40,711 nt of DNA from Pseudomonadota bacterium (GTDB taxonomy: Bacteria > Pseudomonadota > Gammaproteobacteria > Burkholderiales > Rhodocyclaceae). The notes beneath the pieces are model-generated. The model was not told the DNA's origin. It saw nothing but the letters and a program-made list of their open reading frames with translations, and did no database searches. Shown one piece after another: positions 30,547-36,534 of this stretch. The stretch lies in assembly GCA_018262245.1 (NCBI GenBank), contig JAGTRV010000005.1:1-40711 (forward strand), read 5' to 3'. Within the stretch, counting starts at the first letter, position 1; every line of letters begins with the position of its first letter. The translations under genes were made by a program, and so were the position numbers.

Positions 30547-32538
30547 ATGTCCGGTCTCAATCCCCAGCAACGCGAAGCGATCCACTATCTTGACGGCCCC
30601 CTGCTGGTGCTGGCGGGGGCTGGTTCGGGCAAGACACGGGTAATCACGCAGAAAATTGCCTATCTGGTCCAGGATTGCGGCTTTCAGCCACGCAACATCG
30701 CCGCCATCACTTTCACCAACAAGGCGGCCAAGGAAATGCAGGAGCGGATCGGCAAGATTCTGTCGAAGCCGCAAGCCGACGATCTGCAGATTTCAACTTT
30801 CCACTCGCTGGGCGTGCGCATCCTGCGTGAAGAAGCCAAGGCACTCGGTTACAAGCCACGTTTCTCGATCTTCGATTCAGCCGATTGTGCTGGCATCATC
30901 AGCGAAGCGGCAAAGACCGTCGACAAGGGAACGCTGCGCCACCTGCAGTCGATTATTTCTAACTGGAAGAATGGTCTGATCACGCCCGAGGCTGCTCTAA
31001 AGCTAGCCAAGGATGATCATGAGACGCTGGCCGCCCACGCCTACCTGAGCTATGAAGCCACCCTGAAGGCTTATCAGGCAGTCGATTTCGACGACCTGAT
31101 CGGCTTGCCGGTCGTCCTCTTCCAGCAGCACCCGGACATTGCCGAAAAATGGCAGAACCGCCTGCGCTACCTGCTGGTCGATGAATACCAGGACACCAAC
31201 GCCTGCCAGTACCAACTGCTCAAGCTGCTGACCGGCGTCCGCGCCCAGTTTACGGCGGTGGGTGACGATGATCAGGCGATCTACGGGTGGCGGGGCGCTG
31301 ACATCGATAACCTGAAAAAGCTGCCGGCTGAATTCCCTGCCTTGAAAGTCATCAAGCTGGAGCAGAACTACCGTTCGACGGTGCGTATCCTGAAGGCAGC
31401 CAACAACGTCATTGCCAATAACGAAAAGCTGTTCGACAAGAAGCTGTGGTCGGATCTTGGCCACGGTGAGCAGATTGTCGTGACTGCCTGTCGCGACAAC
31501 GATGCCGAAGCAGAAGGTGTGGTCATGAAGCTGCAGGCGCATCGCTTCCAGCATCGTGGCAAGTTCAAGGACTATGCGATTCTTTACCGCTCGAATCACC
31601 AGGCCCGAGGTTTCGAGGAGTATCTGCGGGATCACCGCATTCCCTACCTGCTCTCCGGTGGCAAATCGTTTTTCGACAAGCCGGAAATCAAGGACATCAC
31701 CGCCTATCTACGCCTGCTGACCAACGAGGATGATGATCCGGCCTTTATCCGGGCGGCGACGACCCCCAAACGCGGTATCGGTGCGGCGACGCTGCAAGTG
31801 CTTGGCACCTATGCCGGCGAGCGCCATATTTCGCTGTTTCAGGCGGCGTTTGAAGAAGGCTTCGCGCAGCGCGTCCAGGCGCGCCAACTGGAGCCATTGC
31901 TCGAATTCTGCAACTTCATCAACCGCCTGCAGCACCGGGCTGGAACCGAACCGGCACAGCAGGTGCTGCCCGATCTGCTCAAGGCGATCGATTACGAAAC
32001 CTTCCTCTACGATCACGAAGAGGAGCGGACGGCCCAGACGCGTTGGGGCAATGTTTGCGAGTTTGCCAACTGGCTGAACAAAAAGGGCGAGGAGCAAGGC
32101 AAGACGCTGATCGACCTGACCCAGAGCATCGCCCTGATCAACATGCTGGACAAGCAGAAGGACGAAGACTACGACGCAGTTCAGCTGTCGACCTTGCACG
32201 CGGCCAAGGGCCTGGAGTACAAGCACGTCTTCCTGGTCGGGATTGAAGAGGGCATCCTGCCGCATCGGGAATCCGTCGATCCGGCCAAGATCGAGGAAGA
32301 GCGCCGCCTGATGTACGTCGGCATCACTCGTGCCCAGCACACCTTGAATATTTCCTACTGCGAAAGACGCAAGCAGATGCGGGAGTTCATCCCCTGCGAA
32401 CCGTCACGGTTCATCGATGAAATGGGCAAGGAGGACGTCCGCTTCTCCGGCGGCAAGGATGCTGCGCCGCCCGACAAGGAAACCGGCAACGCCCGTCTTG
32501 ATGCCATGAAGGCCATGCTGGCCGGAAACAAGCGCTAA
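30547..32538 (+). CDS. rep: ATP-dependent DNA helicase Rep (UvrD/Rep superfamily 1)
   Basis: A 663-residue 3'-5' helicase that helps forks pass bound proteins. It begins SGLNPQQREAIHYLDGPLLV with the Q motif, then Walker A GAGSGKT (K29), TFTNKAAKEMQERIG, ISTFHSLGVRIL, the DExx box LLVDEYQDTN, VGDDDQAIYGWRGA, LEQNYRS, STLHAAKGLEYKHVFLVG and RRLMYVGITRAQ. The overall pattern and the SNWKNGLITP and KDYAILYRSNHQAR segments match E. coli Rep better than UvrD or PcrA. A C-terminal segment after residue 625 is basic and short. No strong SD is visible; a hairpin sits 18 nt upstream. Confidence 0.96.
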   Translation: MSGLNPQQREAIHYLDGPLLVLAGAGSGKTRVITQKIAYLVQDCGFQPRNIAAITFTNKAAKEMQERIGKILSKPQADDLQISTFHSLGVRILREEAKALGYKPRFSIFDSADCAGIISEAAKTVDKGTLRHLQSIISNWKNGLITPEAALKLAKDDHETLAAHAYLSYEATLKAYQAVDFDDLIGLPVVLFQQHPDIAEKWQNRLRYLLVDEYQDTNACQYQLLKLLTGVRAQFTAVGDDDQAIYGWRGADIDNLKKLPAEFPALKVIKLEQNYRSTVRILKAANNVIANNEKLFDKKLWSDLGHGEQIVVTACRDNDAEAEGVVMKLQAHRFQHRGKFKDYAILYRSNHQARGFEEYLRDHRIPYLLSGGKSFFDKPEIKDITAYLRLLTNEDDDPAFIRAATTPKRGIGAATLQVLGTYAGERHISLFQAAFEEGFAQRVQARQLEPLLEFCNFINRLQHRAGTEPAQQVLPDLLKAIDYETFLYDHEEERTAQTRWGNVCEFANWLNKKGEEQGKTLIDLTQSIALINMLDKQKDEDYDAVQLSTLHAAKGLEYKHVFLVGIEEGILPHRESVDPAKIEEERRLMYVGITRAQHTLNISYCERRKQMREFIPCEPSRFIDEMGKEDVRFSGGKDAAPPDKETGNARLDAMKAMLAGNKR

Positions 32539-32545
32539 CCGCTTC

Positions 32546-32570
32546 GTTACACCGCGTTACAGCGGGTTAC
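32546..32570 (+). promoter_or_regulatory. Three GTTAC direct repeats with 10-bp period (candidate OmpR/RstA-type operator)
   Basis: GTTAC occurs at 32546-32550, 32556-32560 and 32566-32570, exactly one helical turn apart; the first two extend to GTTACA. This layout is typical of OmpR-family response-regulator sites. It lies about 43 bp upstream of a TATAAG -10 and serves the Asr-like gene. Confidence 0.4.
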
Positions 32571-32577
32571 TCTCCTT

Positions 32578-32596
32578 ATGACATCCGGGCTGTCAT
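32578..32596 (+). repeat. Inverted repeat ATGACA-N7-TGTCAT upstream of the Asr-like gene
   Basis: The arms are 32578-32583 and 32591-32596. It could be a regulator half-site pair (TGTCAT resembles a pho-box half) or a weak hairpin after rep; there is no T-run. Confidence 0.4.
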
Positions 32597-32612
32597 CGCC
32601 TGCGTTATTCGG

Positions 32613-32618
32613 TATAAG
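32613..32618 (+). promoter_or_regulatory. Putative -10 box of the Asr-like gene
   Basis: TATAAG lies 60 bp before the ATG. The -35 region is poor (TGTCAT at 32591-32596, 16-bp spacing, which is one arm of the inverted repeat), consistent with an activator-dependent promoter. Confidence 0.35.
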
Positions 32619-32678
32619 GCAGCGCATTCATGCAAAGCCGGATCAAACACCGAATTAACAACATCAGGAGATTCAAAA

Positions 32679-32990
32679 ATGACCAAGCAACTTATCGCCA
32701 TCGCCCTTGCCGCTGCGTTCGGTATCGCTCACGCCGCCGACGTCAAACCGGCTGCCGCCGAAGCCAAGGCTGCTGCACCGGTTGCCGCTACCGTCAAGGC
32801 CGAAGCCCCGAAGGCCGCTGAAGCGGTCAAGGCGCCGGAAGCCAAGCCGGCTGTTGCTGCGCCGGAAGTGAAGAAGGAAGAAGCCAAGCCTGCCGCCAAG
32901 CCGGTGAAGAAAGCGAAGAAGACCGCCAAGACGGCCAAAGCGAAGGCTGCTCCGGACGCCGCCAAGGCTGCCGAGCAGGCCACGAAGTAA
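32679..32990 (+). CDS. Exported Ala/Lys/Pro-rich protein, resembling acid-shock protein Asr
   Basis: A 103-residue protein with AGGAG at 8-nt spacing. Residues 1-19 form a signal peptide (QLIAIALAAAFGIAHA, cleavage before ADVKPAA). The mature part is almost entirely Ala, Lys, Pro, Glu and Val, with a basic cluster KPVKKAKKTAKTAKAKAA near residue 75; there is no Cys and no hydrophobic core, so it should be disordered. The composition plus signal peptide resembles E. coli Asr, a periplasmic acid-induced protein; histone H1-like proteins share the composition but lack signal peptides. Upstream 10-bp GTTAC repeats fit an OmpR-type regulator. It is monocistronic, with its own terminator. Composition-based homology is weak evidence, so no symbol is given. 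Confidence 0.7.
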   Translation: MTKQLIAIALAAAFGIAHAADVKPAAAEAKAAAPVAATVKAEAPKAAEAVKAPEAKPAVAAPEVKKEEAKPAAKPVKKAKKTAKTAKAKAAPDAAKAAEQATK

Positions 32991-33039
32991 CAGATCCCTG
33001 CAGGAAGTCAGTGGCGGCCCTCCAAAAGCCGCGCTGACC

Positions 33040-33067
33040 AAGGCGCCCACGAGGCGCCTTTTCTTCG
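33040..33067 (+). terminator. Intrinsic terminator after the Asr-like gene
   Basis: Arms AAGGCGCC (33040-33047) and GGCGCCTT (33053-33060) flank CACGA and are followed by TTCTTCG, giving a TTTTCTT run on the plus strand. Confidence 0.85.
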
Positions 33068-33073
33068 TCTACG

Positions 33074-33098
33074 AAAAAGGGAGGCCGCAGCCTCCCTT
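33074..33098 (-). terminator. Intrinsic terminator after the cytochrome c gene
   Basis: Read on the minus strand, arms AAGGGAGGC and GCCTCCCTT (33090-33098 and 33077-33085) flank a 4-nt loop and are followed by TTTCG, with a total of five T. It lies 20 bp after the cytochrome stop. Confidence 0.85.
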
Positions 33099-33117
33099 GA
33101 ATCCGGGTCGGAAGGTC

Positions 33118-33564
33118 TTACTTGACCTTGGTCAGGATGTAATCGACGGTTGCCTTGATTTCAGCATCAGACAGGTCGGCTGCGCCACCCCGAGCCGGCA
33201 TCGCGTTCTTGCCGCCGAGGGCACTCTTGTAGAGTGCTTCCTTGCCAGTGGCTACACGCGGTGCCCAGGCGGCCTTGTCGTCGACCTTGGGGGCGCCAGC
33301 GGCGCCGGTGTTGTGGCAAGCGCCACAAACCGTGTTGAAAATGGTGGGGCCGTCCTTGGGGCCGGTGCTGGCTGCAGGTGCGGCCTTGGCCAGTTCGAAC
33401 TTGGCAACCGGTTGAATGCGGACGTCGGATTCGTCGGTGCCCTTGGCTGCATCGGCGGCCGAGTGGTAAGTTCTGTTGGTGAGCGGATAGATGATGGCAA
33501 TCAGTACTGCTGCCACGCCGATCGTTTTCCACATGATGCTCTTGGAAGAGTTTTGTTCAGCCAT
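33118..33564 (-). CDS. Membrane-anchored c5-type cytochrome c
   Basis: A 148-residue monohaem class I cytochrome. One N-terminal helix at about residues 12-29 (WKTIGVAAVLIAIIYPL) is likely an uncleaved anchor. The haem-binding CGACH (in NTVCGACHNTGAAGAPK) is followed by a KNAMPARGG segment with the axial Met, as in cytochrome c5. Ala-rich linkers join anchor and haem domain. It would carry electrons in the periplasm, perhaps to a terminal oxidase, but no partner gene is adjacent. It has its own promoter (33598-33626) and terminator (33074-33098), so it is monocistronic. Confidence 0.92.
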   Translation of the reverse strand: MAEQNSSKSIMWKTIGVAAVLIAIIYPLTNRTYHSAADAAKGTDESDVRIQPVAKFELAKAAPAASTGPKDGPTIFNTVCGACHNTGAAGAPKVDDKAAWAPRVATGKEALYKSALGGKNAMPARGGAADLSDAEIKATVDYILTKVK

Positions 33565-33597
33565 GCCGAAGACCCCAGTGCGAATAATAAAACAGCG

Positions 33598-33626
33598 ATT
33601 ATAACGGTCCGTCGGAACTCAGCCAA
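33598..33626 (-). promoter_or_regulatory. Strong sigma70 promoter of the cytochrome c gene
   Basis: On the minus strand TTGGCT (33626-33621) and a perfect TATAAT (33603-33598) are 17 bp apart, about 33 nt upstream of the ATG. The -35 box overlaps the T-run of the upstream terminator. Confidence 0.75.
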
Positions 33627-33650
33627 AAAAAACCCCGCCAGCGGCGGGGT
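33624..33650 (-). terminator. Strong intrinsic terminator on the minus strand upstream of the cytochrome c promoter
   Basis: On the minus strand arms ACCCCGCC and GGCGGGGT (33650-33643 and 33639-33632) flank a 3-nt loop and continue into an unbroken run of eight T counting the last base of the stem. It ends a minus-strand transcript coming from 33651 or above. Confidence 0.88.
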
Positions 33651-33877
33651 GAAAAATTCTCGAAAGGGGGAATTTCGAGAGGAGGGGTTCAATGCACAGT
33701 TGCAGTTTAGGCATCCGTGCCGCTCTCGTCTGTCGTCCTTTCGTAGCCTTCTGTAACAGAATGTTGCCAGTGGCTAGAGGGATTTTATGTTGCGTTGCAA
33801 TAATTCCATGTGAATTTGTTCCGGAGCGCTCCGGTTTTATTGTCGAACCTTGATGATTTTTGCCTGTCGGCAAACGA
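33651..33877 (-). ncRNA. Candidate small RNA or long structured 3' UTR (non-coding stretch)
   Basis: No credible gene fills 33565-33877. On the minus strand the 60-residue gene stops at 33878, yet its terminator is 230 nt further on. Between them are a hairpin with 8-bp arms TCTCGAAA/TTTCGAGA (33658-33680), the inverted repeat TTCTGT-A-ACAGAA (33749-33761) and the palindrome at 33821-33834. Tandem hairpins ending in a T-run are typical of sRNA 3' ends. I see only a weak internal promoter (ATGGAA, 16 bp, TAAAAT on the minus strand), so processing from the 60-residue gene's mRNA is equally possible. Confidence 0.35.
33821..33841 (+). terminator. Palindrome followed by a T-run (possible plus-strand terminator or operator)
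   Basis: CCGGAGCGCTCCGG (33821-33834) is a perfect 14-bp palindrome followed by TTTTATT on the plus strand. No plus-strand gene precedes it closely, so a terminator role has no obvious client; it could equally be a protein-binding site. Confidence 0.35.
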
Positions 33878-34060
33878 TCAGCTTTCGATCCGGCAGATTT
33901 CAACAGCGCTGTGCGGCACCTGATAATCGGTGGCCAGCTGGCTTCGTGCCGTGTCTTCGACAGCCTCGCCTTCGCGAACGACGAAGTGGCGGGCACCGTT
34001 GTAGTCTTGCGGGATGCCGGCGCGGTCCTGGGTGATGCGATAGTGGATTTTGACGTTCAT
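33878..34060 (-). CDS. Small protein of unknown family, 60 residues
   Basis: ATG 34060 (MNVKIHYRITQDR) follows an AGGGGAA ribosome site; an earlier in-frame ATG at 34153 lies upstream of both predicted promoters and is rejected. The protein is soluble, near neutral to acidic, with no signal peptide or membrane segment. It alternates short strands and helix: VKIHYRITQD, HFVVREGEAVEDTARSQLA and DYQVPHSAVEICRIES. I do not recognise a family. Two good overlapping promoters and a strong downstream terminator imply it is truly expressed, on its own. Possible link to the putative sRNA in its 3' region. Confidence 0.65.
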   Translation of the reverse strand: MNVKIHYRITQDRAGIPQDYNGARHFVVREGEAVEDTARSQLATDYQVPHSAVEICRIES

Positions 34061-34085
34061 GGCTGTTCCCCTTCTATGGGTAATA

Positions 34086-34130
34086 GTTATATCTGCATGC
34101 CAAGTATAGTCAAGTAATGCTGCGGTGCAA
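34086..34130 (-). promoter_or_regulatory. Two overlapping sigma70 promoters for the 60-residue gene
   Basis: On the minus strand: TTGCAC (34130-34125), 16 bp, TATACT (34108-34103); and TTGACT (34113-34108), 16 bp, TATAAC (34091-34086). The -10 of the first shares a base with the -35 of the second, so the two probably compete. Confidence 0.6.
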
Positions 34131-34168
34131 TATCGGTTTTCCACAGGTGCCAATTGCTGCCTGATGGC

Positions 34169-34774
34169 TTAGCTATTTTTCAGGTCAGCCAGCGTGTTGA
34201 AATTGCTGAAGGCTTCCGGCTTGTCGGAAAATTCGACCTCAACAGCCCCCATTTCGGCGCACCACATGGCCACCTTACGCCCCCCGGATTGCAGGTAGTG
34301 CTCCAGTTCGTCGCGCAGCGTCGCCCGGCACAAACAGAATACCGGGTGGATGCGCCCACCGGCCGAGGCGATGGCTAGATCTGCTCCCTTGGCTTGCAGA
34401 CCGGCGAGCAGGCCGTCGACCAGATCGAGTGGCAAGTACGGTGAGTCACAGGGGGCGGTCGCCACCAGCGTTGTCTCGGCCGCCGCCAGCGCGGCGTGCA
34501 GACCGGCCAGGGGGCCGGCAAATCCGCTGATTACGTCGTTAATCAGCGGGTAACCCAGCGTGGCGTACTGCTCATGGCTGCGGTTGGCGTTGAGCAGCAG
34601 GCGGTCGACCTGCGGGGCCAGTCTTTCGGCGACATGTCGGATCAGCGGCCGGCCGTCAAGCATCTGCAAGCCCTTGTCGACGCCACCCATACGTCGGCCC
34701 AGTCCGCCGGCAAGAATGACACCGGTAATGGATGGCTTGGGCAGACAGGAAACAGCAGGTTTGGCGAGAGGCAT
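34169..34774 (-). CDS. mobA: Molybdenum cofactor guanylyltransferase
   Basis: A 201-residue nucleotidyltransferase that adds GMP to molybdopterin to form the MGD cofactor used by DMSO-reductase-family enzymes such as nitrate or perchlorate reductases. ITGVILAGGLGRRMGGVDKGL carries the GTP-binding LAGGxxxRMGxxDK signature with its lysine. It is followed by GFAGPLAGLHAAL and VATAPCDSPYLPLDL with the metal-binding Asp, then the IHPVFCL segment. The length is normal. The start ATG 34774 gives a 17-residue lead before the beta strand; shorter starts are not obvious. It diverges from pncC across 33 bp. Confidence 0.95.
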   Translation of the reverse strand: MPLAKPAVSCLPKPSITGVILAGGLGRRMGGVDKGLQMLDGRPLIRHVAERLAPQVDRLLLNANRSHEQYATLGYPLINDVISGFAGPLAGLHAALAAAETTLVATAPCDSPYLPLDLVDGLLAGLQAKGADLAIASAGGRIHPVFCLCRATLRDELEHYLQSGGRKVAMWCAEMGAVEVEFSDKPEAFSNFNTLADLKNS

Positions 34775-34793
34775 CCAGCGATGGGTAACGTGC

Positions 34794-34799
34794 TAGGAT
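34794..34799 (+). promoter_or_regulatory. Putative -10 box of pncC, predicting little or no leader
   Basis: TAGGAT after GC (GCTAGGATC) ends 8 bp before the pncC ATG, so transcription would begin about 1-2 nt before the start codon. No convincing -35 and no Shine-Dalgarno are visible. Confidence 0.35.
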
Positions 34800-34807
34800 C
34801 GTGCATT

Positions 34808-35308
34808 ATGTCGGAACTGGAAAAACTTGCCGAACAACTCGGTGCTGTGCTTCTTGAGCGCGGTGAGTGGCTTGCTGCGGCCGAGTCGTGCACTGGCGGA
34901 TGGCTGGCTCAATCGGTAACGGCTATTGCCGGGAGTTCAGCTTGGTTTGATCGGGGGTTCGTGACTTATTCCAATGCAGCCAAGGTGGATATGCTTGGTG
35001 TACCGGAGACGACGCTTGATCGCCATGGTGCTGTTTCGGAAGCCACGGCGAGAGCCATGGCCCAAGGGGCTTTGGTGCATAGCCGGGCGGACTGGACGGT
35101 GGCGATCACGGGCATTGCTGGGCCATCCGGAGGTTCGGTGGAAAAACCTGTTGGCACGGTCTGTTTTGCCTGGGCTGGGCGCGACGCCGGGTGTGAAGCC
35201 TGCACCTGTCATTTCGCCGGGGATCGGGCCGCTGTTCGCGAACAGTCGGTTAAATATGCGTTGACCAGCTTGCTGGCGCGTATCGGAGCTTCTCCCGTTC
35301 TGACTTGA
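34808..35308 (+). CDS. pncC: Nicotinamide-nucleotide amidase (CinA C-terminal family)
   Basis: A 166-residue protein; ATG 34808 is chosen because MSELEKLAEQLGAVLLERG is the family start, and the open frame upstream overlaps mobA. PncC deamidates NMN to nicotinic acid mononucleotide in NAD recycling. AAAESCTGGWLAQSVTAIAGSS holds the catalytic Ser/Thr cluster, VTYSNAAKVDMLGV follows, and ITGIAGPSGGSVEKPVGTV is the conserved glycine-rich segment. It is the stand-alone form without the CinA N-terminal domain. It may be leaderless. It lies 35 bp before the FIST gene and could be read into it. Confidence 0.95.
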   Translation: MSELEKLAEQLGAVLLERGEWLAAAESCTGGWLAQSVTAIAGSSAWFDRGFVTYSNAAKVDMLGVPETTLDRHGAVSEATARAMAQGALVHSRADWTVAITGIAGPSGGSVEKPVGTVCFAWAGRDAGCEACTCHFAGDRAAVREQSVKYALTSLLARIGASPVLT

Positions 35309-35343
35309 GTTTGGCAGGTTATTGGCGGACAATCGGCGAGTAA

Positions 35344-36534
35344 TTGGCAAAATTGCAAAAAATCCCGCCTGAACTTTGGGGGTTGTCATCGTTGCGCTAC
35401 ATTGAATTGACGGCGGAAGCCATCGAGCAGGCCCTGAATGATTGGGCCCCTCCGTCGAGCGGGGCTGGTGTTTTGGCCTTACTGCCGGAAGCCGAAAAGG
35501 AGCAACTACCGCTGCTGCAGAGCGCCTGTTGCCGACGCGGGATTGCATTGGTCGGCGGCATTTTTCCGGCGCTGATCGAGCGGCAGGGTTTTTCCAAAAA
35601 AGGGGCCTGGTTGTTGTATTTTGACCAGATGCCGCCGCATTTTCTGTTGCCGGCGATCAATGTGGAAGGCAGGCCTGCCGTTGATCGACTGGTTTCGGCG
35701 GCGCTCAGCGGGTGGAAAAGCTATCCGGCCGATGCGCCGAAACCGACGCTTTTCATGATTTTCGACGGCATGTTGCCGAATATCGCCAGTATTCTCGATG
35801 AACTCTATCTGGAACTGTCGAATCGCGTCGAATACGCCGGTGTCAATGCCGGAAGCGAAACCTTTCAGCCCATGCCTTGTCTGTTCGATACGTCGCAGGT
35901 CGTTGGCGACGGCGTGCTTGCCATGTTGCTGCCTGGCAATATGGCGCCGGTGCTGGAGCACGGTTTTCGGCAGCCTGAACATGCCATGAGCGCAACGTCG
36001 ACTGAAGGCAACCGGATTGCGACGATCGATTGGCGGCCGGCTTTCGATGTCTATCAGGAAATCATCAAGGCGCAATACGGCATAGCCCTGACGCGGGAAA
36101 ACTTCTATGAGTACGCCGTGCACTTTCCGGTTGGCATCCTGCGTGCCAATGGGGCCGTTGTGGTGCGTATCCCCGTGGCGCTGGCTGAAGATGGTTCCTT
36201 GTTCTGCGTCGGGGAAATTCCAGAAAACTCGATGCTGGTTCTGCTGCAGGCTCCGGAGGCCGGCGCTAATGGTTGCATAGCGCATCTGGCCGATAATCTG
36301 CGCGGTATTCATGGTGACCTGGCAGGCGCTCAACTGCTGACCTTCTATTGCGCCGGCCGGCGTATGCACCTTGGCCAGGGGGCCGAAAAGGAATTGGCTG
36401 AATTGCACATGGCGACTGGCGTTGGCGAGATGGCAGGGGCTTTGTCGCTGGGTGAGATCGGCAGCACGGTCCGTTGGGGCTATCCAATGTTCCACAACGC
36501 CACCCTGGTCTGCTCGCCGTGGAGGCTGGCATGA
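35344..36534 (+). CDS. FIST-domain sensor protein (NosP-like)
   Basis: A 396-residue protein if it begins at TTG 35344; TTG 35392 (380 residues, behind GGGGG at 9 nt) is an alternative, and no ATG is suitable. The FIST N-terminal domain covers about residues 30-215 and the FIST_C domain about 225-375 ([29 protein letters not shown] near 235, and [26 protein letters not shown] at the end, where FIST_C typically has GxxxxGEI..... FHNxT). FIST proteins bind small ligands; NosP members bind haem and nitric oxide and inhibit a neighbouring hybrid kinase. ATGA overlap with the kinase gene supports such a pair. Haem binding is not shown by the sequence. Confidence 0.82.
   Translation: MAKLQKIPPELWGLSSLRYIELTAEAIEQALNDWAPPSSGAGVLALLPEAEKEQLPLLQSACCRRGIALVGGIFPALIERQGFSKKGAWLLYFDQMPPHFLLPAINVEGRPAVDRLVSAALSGWKSYPADAPKPTLFMIFDGMLPNIASILDELYLELSNRVEYAGVNAGSETFQPMPCLFDTSQVVGDGVLAMLLPGNMAPVLEHGFRQPEHAMSATSTEGNRIATIDWRPAFDVYQEIIKAQYGIALTRENFYEYAVHFPVGILRANGAVVVRIPVALAEDGSLFCVGEIPENSMLVLLQAPEAGANGCIAHLADNLRGIHGDLAGAQLLTFYCAGRRMHLGQGAEKELAELHMATGVGEMAGALSLGEIGSTVRWGYPMFHNATLVCSPWRLA

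Noticed and set aside
33501-33692. 63-codon minus-strand ORF spanning the cytochrome promoter
   Set aside because: It runs through a strong terminator and the TATAAT promoter and overlaps the cytochrome start in another frame; no ribosome site.
33619-33996. 125-codon minus-strand ORF over the non-coding stretch
   Set aside because: It overlaps the 60-residue gene and the terminator, has a basic low-quality composition and no ribosome site.
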